Assembly: GCA_002167215.1 (NCBI GenBank)
Contig: NHDS01000019.1
Coordinates: 17,432 to 64,512 of the forward strand
Reading direction: 5' to 3'
DNA: 47,081 nucleotides
Source of the DNA: Pelagibacteraceae bacterium TMED65
GTDB taxonomy: Bacteria; Pseudomonadota; Alphaproteobacteria; TMED127
The notes beneath the pieces were generated by a model. That model did no database searches. It had not been told where the DNA came from and worked only from the letters and a program-made list of their open reading frames with translations. The translations under genes and the position numbers were made by a program. Shown piece by piece: positions 41,774 through 47,081 of this stretch. Within the stretch, counting starts at the first letter, position 1; each line of letters starts with the position of its first letter.

Positions 41774-43213
41774 CTACTGATCTTGCTTTACTCTAGAATA
41801 AAGATCCTCATACCTAGTTATATCGTCTTCACCCAAATATGATCCATTTTGAACCTCAATGATTATCATTGATTTGTCTGTACAATTTTCTAACCTGTGT
41901 TTATGGCCAGCGGGAATGTAAGCCGACTCGCCCTCTGAGATCTCAAAAACTCGCCCTGAAACTGTTACCTTGGCTACTCCCTCTACGACAACCCAATGCT
42001 CTGAGCGAAATTTATGGCTTTGTAAGCTTAATGCAGCGCCTGGCTTCACTTTAATTCGCTTAACATGAAAACGCTCCTTCTTTATAAGTGTCTCAAACCA
42101 ACCCCATGGTCTATAGTCCTTTGGGAAAATTTCTGCTTGTGGAATCTCTTGTTTTCTCAAAGCAGATACAACATCCTTCATTAACCGTAATTCATTTTTC
42201 TGAGATACTAAAACCGCATCTGACATTGAAATTGCAACAATGTTTTCCAGACCTATTCCTACCAACTGAATAGCCTCACTTTCTGATCTCAGCATTGTAT
42301 TTGTACATTTAAACTGCATTGCATTTCCAGAAACCACATTACCTTTTTTATCTGAATCAAGGGTTTTTGAAACAGCGTCCCAGCTTCCCAAATCAGCCCA
42401 ACCAGCATTAAGAGGAATGGCAACCAAATTATTTATATTCTCTAGAATGGCGTAGTCTATTGAAATACTCTCACATCTATTCCAATACGCCTCTCCAAGC
42501 TGAAAAAACTCTAAATCCGAAAAACCAGTTTTAATTGAGTCTTTAACATGTTTAATTAATCCATGCCTCTTTAGTCGAAATGCGTTTATCATATCCTCAG
42601 CTTTGAATAATAATATCCCTGAGTTCCATAGAAACTCCCCTGATGAAATCATATGCTCTGCTAAACCTTTATCGGGTTTTTCTACGAACTCGACAAGATC
42701 TAGAGCCGGAGCCGACTCATTATCTCTAACTTTCAGATAACCGTAACCTGTTTCAGCAGATAAAGGCTCTATGCCAAATAAAACTATATTCCCTTGATCT
42801 ACTTTCGTGACACCATCTTCAAGAGCCGCATGAAAAATATTACTATCAGAAATCAAGTGATCGGAGGGCGCGACAAGAAGAGTTGCTTCAACATCTTTTT
42901 CATACAAAAGAAGAGAAGCAGCTAATACAGATGGCGCTGTATTTTTTGAGCTAGGCTCAAGCAAAATATCGCCAGCCTCCACACCCAATTCAAGTAATTG
43001 CTCCAATATAATAAATCTGTAGTCAAAAGCGGTTAATATTGTATGCGCATTAAAATGTATTTTTTTGGATTGACATAGACGCCTGACGCAATCCTGAAAT
43101 AAGCTTTTTTTTGAAACTAAGCGTGAAAACTGCTTTGGATATGATTTTCTTGAAAGCGGCCACAAACGATCTCCAGTCCCTCCAGCTAAAATGACAGGAT
43201 ATATATTACGCAC
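41774..43213 (-). CDS. manC: Mannose-1-phosphate guanylyltransferase / mannose-6-phosphate isomerase
   Basis: A 479-residue bifunctional type II PMI. Residues 1-330 are the GDP-mannose pyrophosphorylase: ILAGGTGDRLWPLSRKSYPKQ, LVAPSDHLI and FVEKPDKG. The C-terminal 120 residues are the cupin PMI domain: RPWGWFETL, VKPGAALSLQSHKFRSEHW, GEGESAYIPAGHKHR-like residues and an ending near TRYEDLYSR. It makes GDP-mannose with the phosphomannomutase (44098-45495) two genes upstream. The typical family length is 470-480, so it looks intact. GalU is 5 bp upstream. Confidence 0.96.
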   Translation of the reverse strand: MRNIYPVILAGGTGDRLWPLSRKSYPKQFSRLVSKKSLFQDCVRRLCQSKKIHFNAHTILTAFDYRFIILEQLLELGVEAGDILLEPSSKNTAPSVLAASLLLYEKDVEATLLVAPSDHLISDSNIFHAALEDGVTKVDQGNIVLFGIEPLSAETGYGYLKVRDNESAPALDLVEFVEKPDKGLAEHMISSGEFLWNSGILLFKAEDMINAFRLKRHGLIKHVKDSIKTGFSDLEFFQLGEAYWNRCESISIDYAILENINNLVAIPLNAGWADLGSWDAVSKTLDSDKKGNVVSGNAMQFKCTNTMLRSESEAIQLVGIGLENIVAISMSDAVLVSQKNELRLMKDVVSALRKQEIPQAEIFPKDYRPWGWFETLIKKERFHVKRIKVKPGAALSLQSHKFRSEHWVVVEGVAKVTVSGRVFEISEGESAYIPAGHKHRLENCTDKSMIIIEVQNGSYLGEDDITRYEDLYSRVKQDQ

Positions 43214-43217
43214 TACT

Positions 43218-44051
43218 TCAACACCTACCTAACTCACTTGCACAATGAAAAATTGCATCTAGATAACCCGCAACTGAACCACAGTCAAAATGAAGTTGAT
43301 CAATTATTGTTGCTTCCACATTACCAAGCTTCGCTTGTTTATCAATTGCATCGGCAAGCTGTATCTCGCCATTAGCGCCTGGAACTTGGTCTTTAAGGAT
43401 CCCAAAGATATCTGGTGTCAAAATATATCTCCCTATGCTAGCTAGGTTGGAAGGAGCATCTTCAAAAGACGGTTTTTCAACTAATCCTTTAACTGACCTA
43501 TTTTCTTTACCTGGAACCAAAACTCCGTATTTAGATATATCCGGACCATCAACTTTTATTGCGGATAATTGTAACCTACCTGATCTATAAAATGCGTCAA
43601 CTAGCTCGACAACAGGGTTTTTATTATCAGAAACAATGAAATCATCAGCTAATAAAACGGCAAAAGGCTCATCTCCAACTGCGCGCTGTGAACATAATAC
43701 AGCATGTCCTAAACCAAGCTGCTCTGCTTGCCTTACAAAAATGCACTCTATTCCAGGGGGCAATATACTCCGAACCATGTCTGCCTCATATATTTTTCCT
43801 CTATCTCTTAAAAAAATTTCAAGTTCCCTGTTGTTATCAAAGTGATCTTCAATAGCTCTTTTATTTCTTCCTGTGATAAAAATTAATGTTTCAATTCCTG
43901 CTGAAACCGCTTCTTCTGCAGCATACTGAATGAGCGGTTTATCTATAATTGGCATTAGTTCTTTAGGCATAGCTTTTGTAGCTGGTAAAAAGCGTGACCC
44001 TACTCCAGCAACTGGAAATACTGCTTTTTTAATGATTGATTTTTTATTCAA
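43218..44051 (-). CDS. galU: UTP-glucose-1-phosphate uridylyltransferase
   Basis: A 277-residue nucleotidyltransferase. KKAVFPVAGVGSRFLPATKA, MPKELMPIIDKPLIQYAAEEA and RAIEDHFDNNRELE are diagnostic of bacterial GalU. The later VEKPSFEDAPSNLASIGRYI carries the sugar-binding glutamate. It makes UDP-glucose, which may serve as donor or as precursor to other UDP sugars. It is placed between phosphomannomutase and manC, 5 bp from manC, and is presumably co-transcribed from the ops-controlled promoter. Confidence 0.96.
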   Translation of the reverse strand: MNKKSIIKKAVFPVAGVGSRFLPATKAMPKELMPIIDKPLIQYAAEEAVSAGIETLIFITGRNKRAIEDHFDNNRELEIFLRDRGKIYEADMVRSILPPGIECIFVRQAEQLGLGHAVLCSQRAVGDEPFAVLLADDFIVSDNKNPVVELVDAFYRSGRLQLSAIKVDGPDISKYGVLVPGKENRSVKGLVEKPSFEDAPSNLASIGRYILTPDIFGILKDQVPGANGEIQLADAIDKQAKLGNVEATIIDQLHFDCGSVAGYLDAIFHCASELGRC

Positions 44052-44097
44052 TATAAATTAGCTCTTTTTTAAAATTTATTCCTAATATTAACAGGTA

Positions 44098-45495
44098 CTA
44101 GATAGACAGTAAAACCTCTGATATTAATTTGATCTTTTCAAACACTCGCTCTTTATTTTCTTTTGCTTCGACATTTAACCTTAATACAGGTTCTGTGTTT
44201 GATTTTCTCAGATTGAATCTCCAGTCCTTAAAGGAACAACTTAAACCGTCAATTAAATCTTTTTTTTTGCAATCCTTGAATTGCTCTAAAACCTTGTCAT
44301 ATGCTTTCGAAACGTCTCTAAGCACGAAATTTTTTTCTCCGCTGCTAGGATATTTTTTTGACCTTTTAATAATAATTTCACTTAAAGATAGTTCATTTTG
44401 TGAAACATATTCTGCAATTAAAAGCCAAGGTACCATTCCGCTGTCACAATATGCAAAATCTTGAAAATAGTGATGAGCTGAAAGTTCTCCACCATAGATG
44501 GCTTCGTTATCTCTCATAGTTTTTTTTAAAAATGAGTGGCCAGTTTTAGACTTGTAAGGCAGTCCTTTTTTTTTCTCTATGATGTCCAGAATATTCCATA
44601 TAACGCGAGTATCGTGAACGATTTTAGCTCCAGGATTTTTGTCTAAAAAAATATCGGCTAGCATACCTACTATGTATTCGCCAGATATAAATGATCCTTT
44701 ATCATCGAAAAAGAAACATCGGTCAAAGTCTCCATCAAATGCTATACCCATGTCAGCTTTATGACTCCTTACTTTTTCAGAAGTTCGAACCTGATTTTCC
44801 GGCAAGATAGGATTTGGTATTCCGTGTGGAAATGTACAGTCTGGTTCATGATCTATTCTAATAAACTCTAATGGCGATTTTGCTTTATCTAATTCACTCG
44901 CAATACAATCAAATGTTGGGCCTGCTGCACCATTTCCACTGTTAACAACTATTTTTAATTTTTTTAATTTTGATAAATCAACAAAACTAATAATTTTTTT
45001 TACATATTTCTTCCTTGCCTCATTACTAATATCTTTTAGCATTCCAACTTTATTAACAGGAAACCATTTTTGAGACTCCGCTAATTTTCTTACAACGTTA
45101 AAATCTTTCTTTGTATCAAGTGGGGAAGATTTTGCCTTTACTATCTTTAAACCATTGAAGTTTATAGGATTGTGTGAGGCAGTAATTACAATTCCAGCAC
45201 AAAAATCGAATTGCGTAACAGCCCAATACATTTCCTCAGTTCCACAAAGGCCGATCTTATGAACATTACTACCAGCTTCCATTGCGCCTCTAGCTGCTGC
45301 CTCTGCAAAACTCGGAGAAGTTTCTCTCGCATCATATCCAATAACAATATTTTTTGCACATAGGTGTTGGGCTAAGGCTCTAGCTATCCTGTAAACGATA
45401 TTTTCATCAATGTTGAGACCGATTTCTCCTCGGACATCATAGGACTTAAAACAAGAGAGTACGTTGCTAGTTACTCTTACCATCGTATTTTTCAT
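44098..45495 (-). CDS. manB: Phosphomannomutase / phosphoglucomutase
   Basis: A 465-residue alpha-D-phosphohexomutase. The phosphoserine loop is TASHNP, with Ser107; the magnesium loop is IAFDGDFDRC and the sugar-binding region YGGELSAHH. The C-terminal FNLRKSNTEPVLRLNVEA is the phosphate-binding domain. It interconverts mannose-6-phosphate and mannose-1-phosphate for ManC, and may also provide glucose-1-phosphate for GalU and RfbF. The ATG at 45495 lies within the MarR gene (29-bp overlap); a second ATG at 45483 would give a shorter overlap of 17 bp, and the family conservation starts only at CFKSYDVRG. Confidence 0.95.
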   Translation of the reverse strand: MKNTMVRVTSNVLSCFKSYDVRGEIGLNIDENIVYRIARALAQHLCAKNIVIGYDARETSPSFAEAAARGAMEAGSNVHKIGLCGTEEMYWAVTQFDFCAGIVITASHNPINFNGLKIVKAKSSPLDTKKDFNVVRKLAESQKWFPVNKVGMLKDISNEARKKYVKKIISFVDLSKLKKLKIVVNSGNGAAGPTFDCIASELDKAKSPLEFIRIDHEPDCTFPHGIPNPILPENQVRTSEKVRSHKADMGIAFDGDFDRCFFFDDKGSFISGEYIVGMLADIFLDKNPGAKIVHDTRVIWNILDIIEKKKGLPYKSKTGHSFLKKTMRDNEAIYGGELSAHHYFQDFAYCDSGMVPWLLIAEYVSQNELSLSEIIIKRSKKYPSSGEKNFVLRDVSKAYDKVLEQFKDCKKKDLIDGLSCSFKDWRFNLRKSNTEPVLRLNVEAKENKERVFEKIKLISEVLLSI

Positions 45496-45859
45496 CTTTA
45501 TTTAACGAGATACTGAGTTCATCTATACCCGCTTCTTTTTCAAGATCTCCTATTTCTTTTCGCAAATCTTCAAATTCCTTCTTTTTCCTTTTTATAAATC
45601 TGTATGTTAACGTGGATTTTTCACGTATACCTGCCGGCGTGAGAAGGTATACATATTGAGTTTTTTTTGGGTTATTTTTAAAATTTTCAAGTTTGACAAA
45701 ACCTTTGTTTATAAGCGCACTCAGAACATAATATGCGGACCCATTTGATACACCAATTGATTTCGCAATTTTCCTCGTAGAAATCATAGGATCAGTACTA
45801 AGCAATCTTAAAGTGCGTAAAAGTGCATCTTCTTGATGATTATGTCTTCTGCTGGCCAA
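45467..45859 (-). CDS. MarR family EPS-associated transcriptional regulator
   Basis: A 130-residue winged-helix protein. Residues 12-75 (LLRTLRLLSTDPMISTRKIA and SNGSAYYVLSALINKGFVKL) form the DNA-binding domain. FKNNPKKTQYVYLLTPAGI is the beta-wing typical of the EPS-associated MarR group (TIGR04176), and residues 85-115 form a charged helix, possibly for dimerisation. The start is TTG at 45859, which no purine-rich Shine-Dalgarno precedes; an ops-like element lies 13-24 bases upstream. It is the first gene of the long minus-strand run, so it may regulate its own operon. Confidence 0.87.
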   Translation of the reverse strand: MASRRHNHQEDALLRTLRLLSTDPMISTRKIAKSIGVSNGSAYYVLSALINKGFVKLENFKNNPKKTQYVYLLTPAGIREKSTLTYRFIKRKKKEFEDLRKEIGDLEKEAGIDELSISLNKDEKYDGKSN

Positions 45860-45871
45860 TATTCACAAACA

Positions 45872-45883
45872 AAAGCTACCGCA
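45872..45883 (-). promoter_or_regulatory. ops-like element (RfaH recruitment site)
   Basis: On the minus strand the sequence TGCGGTAGCTTT matches the E. coli ops core GGCGGTAGCnT at all but its first base. It lies in the leader just before the first gene of the minus-strand polysaccharide operon, where RfaH loads onto paused RNA polymerase. An RfaH-like gene is divergently placed 240 bp away. The element has been defined in enterobacteria; its use here is inferred from position and match. Confidence 0.6.
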
Positions 45884-46090
45884 CAGCGCCAAAAATTTGC
45901 ACCTAAATCTGTTAAGAAATGAAATGTCTACTCTCATAGAAGCGTTCAATTATGAACATTAGTTTATTCATACTAATTAGGCAATATAAAAATAACCGTT
46001 TAGAGTTACGCCTATTTATGTATTTCCCGTAGGATAAACCCGTTTTTAAAAACAAAAAAAATGACTCAATCAGTAATCTGTTGTATTTTC

Positions 46091-46119
46091 TTGCTGAATA
46101 GAAAATTAAGTTATACAAT
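46091..46119 (+). promoter_or_regulatory. Promoter of the RfaH-like gene (leaderless start)
   Basis: TTGCTG (46091-46096) and TACAAT (46114-46119) are separated by 17 bp. The predicted start point, six or seven bases after the minus-10, coincides with the GTG start codon at 46126. An in-frame TAA lies two codons before GTG and no Shine-Dalgarno fits, so a leaderless transcript is the simplest reading. Confidence 0.5.
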
Positions 46120-46125
46120 TAATCA

Positions 46126-46656
46126 GTGGCTAAGGACAGCGAAATTAACAGGTTACTTTACCGCGACTGGTTTGTTGCTCAGCATAAGCCTAATTTTCAT
46201 AAGATTGCAAAGCACAACCTCGAAAGACAAGGATTAAAGACTTTCCTTCCTCTTTTTGAATCTACGAAAATTAAAGCCAATAGATACATTACTGAATTAA
46301 AACCTCTATTTACAGGATACATTTTTGTCTCTTTTGACAGACAAGGTCAAGAATGGGCAAACATTAAATATACGACGGGGATAACTAGATTGATTGTTGT
46401 TAATAATATTCCTCAAAAAATTCCAAATGAGTTTATCACATCTTTAATTAAAAGATGTGATATGGATGAAAAACTAATAAGTGAGCCTGACCTGAAGCCT
46501 GGAATAAGAGTTGAAGTAACACAGGGTCCCCTGACTAATTTAATTGGGACAATAGAAAATGTAAGCCCAGAGAAAAGAGTAACAATATTATTTGAACTTA
46601 TGGGAAGAGAAACTAAAACTATGGTCGAAAATAAAGATGTTAAACTAATTCATTAG
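46126..46656 (+). CDS. RfaH/NusG-like transcription antiterminator
   Basis: A 176-residue NusG-family protein. The N-terminal NGN domain spans about residues 12-105 (DWFVAQHKPNFHKIAKHNLE, RQGLKTFLP, PLFTGYIFVSFD) and the C-terminal KOW-like domain about 124-176 (GIRVEVTQGPLTNLIGTIE). ERQGLKTFLP and PLFTGYIFV align with RfaH better than with NusG, and the C-terminal half lacks the NusG loop glycine pattern. RfaH-type proteins suppress termination in long polysaccharide operons with ops sites, and this gene is divergent from such an operon. GTG at 46126 is the only usable start. Confidence 0.9.
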   Translation: MAKDSEINRLLYRDWFVAQHKPNFHKIAKHNLERQGLKTFLPLFESTKIKANRYITELKPLFTGYIFVSFDRQGQEWANIKYTTGITRLIVVNNIPQKIPNEFITSLIKRCDMDEKLISEPDLKPGIRVEVTQGPLTNLIGTIENVSPEKRVTILFELMGRETKTMVENKDVKLIH

Positions 46657-46764
46657 CAGCTCCAATAAACCCAATTCTTAGATTGAGTTACGAAATACCA
46701 CCTAGTTCTAGATACTTTTTATTAACCAATTTTTGTATGGGAGTGAAAGCCTGAAGCAGTTCAT

Positions 46765-46794
46765 AGTCCACCCCCTCAAGATAGAGTGTGGACT
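46765..46794. repeat. Inverted repeat downstream of the RfaH-like gene
   Basis: AGTCCAC (46765-46771) and GTGGACT (46788-46794) pair over 7 bp. CTC and GAG inside can extend the stem after a small bulge, leaving a 6-base loop. It lies about 110 bases after the RfaH-like stop. It could be that gene's terminator, but the bases after it (TTAATG) are not a proper T-run. Confidence 0.4.
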
Positions 46795-46922
46795 TTAATG
46801 TAGTGTAAAATGTATTTAAAAGTGTTACAGCCTTAAGCTTTTGTTTTTATTTTTTTTAGTCAAATCAAATTTAACTAAGTTGAGCACCAATTCGTCAAAA
46901 CACTTATTTAAATTTTTGTTCA

Positions 46923-46956
46923 ACACGCAAAATAAAGTCCACTTTTATATGCGTGT
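46923..46956. repeat. Imperfect palindrome near the tRNA-Phe fragment
   Basis: ACACGCA (46923-46929) and TGCGTGT (46950-46956) are perfect 7-bp arms. The centre AAAGTCCACTTT is also largely self-complementary. The whole element is 34 bp and lies 30 bp beyond the tRNA-like 3' end. A hairpin or a binding site for an integrase or excisionase are possible readings. Confidence 0.4.
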
Positions 46957-46986
46957 ATGATGAGGGTCAGCTATTTTCGACACTAG

Positions 46987-47061
<75 letters not shown>

Positions 47062-47081
47062 ATAGATTAGCGTCTAACCTT

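Larger units (their letters stand above)
46657..46986. other. 330-bp intergenic region between the RfaH-like gene and the tRNA-Phe fragment
   Basis: I see no supportable gene. The region holds two inverted repeats, listed separately, and an A/T-rich stretch with a T-run near 46850-46858 that has only a weak AAAAG/CTTTT stem before it. The heptamer AGTCCAC occurs at 46765 and near 46936, and its complement GTGGACT at 46788. These might be protein-binding sites at the edge of an integrated element. Confidence 0.4.

Noticed and set aside
45912..46118. Minus-strand 68-codon frame upstream of the MarR gene
   Set aside because: It lies in the divergent promoter and leader region, overlaps the RfaH-like gene's promoter, and resembles no protein family; AT-rich composition explains it.
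46831..46860. T-rich stretch after the RfaH-like gene as a Rho-independent terminator
   Set aside because: The only stem before it is a weak AAAAG/CTTTT pairing with a long loop.

Overview
The window is one long surface-polysaccharide locus from an AT-rich bacterium. The tRNA-Phe-like sequence at the right end resembles proteobacterial, especially alphaproteobacterial, tRNA-Phe. The RfaH-type and EPS-associated MarR regulators also suggest a proteobacterium, possibly a small-genome marine alphaproteobacterium. That assignment is an inference and is weak. Except for the RfaH/NusG-like gene at 46126-46656, every supported gene lies on the minus strand, so transcription runs from about 45.9 kb down past position 1.

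Region by region, in the direction of transcription. (a) 45.5-46.7 kb is the control region: a divergent RfaH-like antiterminator, an ops-like element, and a MarR-type EPS regulator. (b) 37.3-45.5 kb holds precursor genes: phosphomannomutase, GalU, bifunctional ManC/PMI, GmhA, KdsC-like phosphatase, a short NeuB-family synthase, a TIM-barrel isomerase, a CMP-sugar synthetase and a methyltransferase. (c) 31.1-37.3 kb has a class IV aminotransferase, two SDR enzymes, an ABC flippase and an LIC12162-family putative transferase. (d) 17.4-30.9 kb is a tightly packed block with a GDP-heptose pathway (SIS protein, GHMP kinase, nucleotidyltransferase-phosphatase fusion), three SDRs, a 3,5-epimerase, a C-methyltransferase, a thiamine-diphosphate E1 alpha/beta pair, and CmcI-like, VOC, WbuC and other tailoring proteins. 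(e) 11.5-17.4 kb has the CDP-glucose branch (RfbF, RfbG, RmlC-like, SDR) and two GT2 glycosyltransferases. (f) 2.8-10.9 kb has WecB and WecC, a Wzy-like polymerase, a GT4, and a WbpG-HisH-HisF amidotransferase trio. (g) The left end has a two-domain oxidoreductase and the N-terminal part of a heparinase II/III-family protein.

Together the genes could supply GDP-mannose, UDP-glucose, UDP-ManNAcA (possibly acetamidino-modified), a CDP-6-deoxyhexose, a modified and possibly branched GDP-heptose, and a CMP-activated ulosonate. At least four transferases would assemble the repeat unit, an ABC transporter would flip it and Wzy would polymerise it. I see no initiating phosphoglycosyltransferase and no ligase.

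The most novel candidate is the 17.4-30.9 kb block: a heptose pathway with a ThDP enzyme pair resembling AviB1/AviB2 of avilamycin biosynthesis. At the right edge there is a tRNA-Phe 3' fragment whose first four acceptor bases no longer pair. It looks like an attachment-site duplicate, which would place any inserted element to the right, outside the window.
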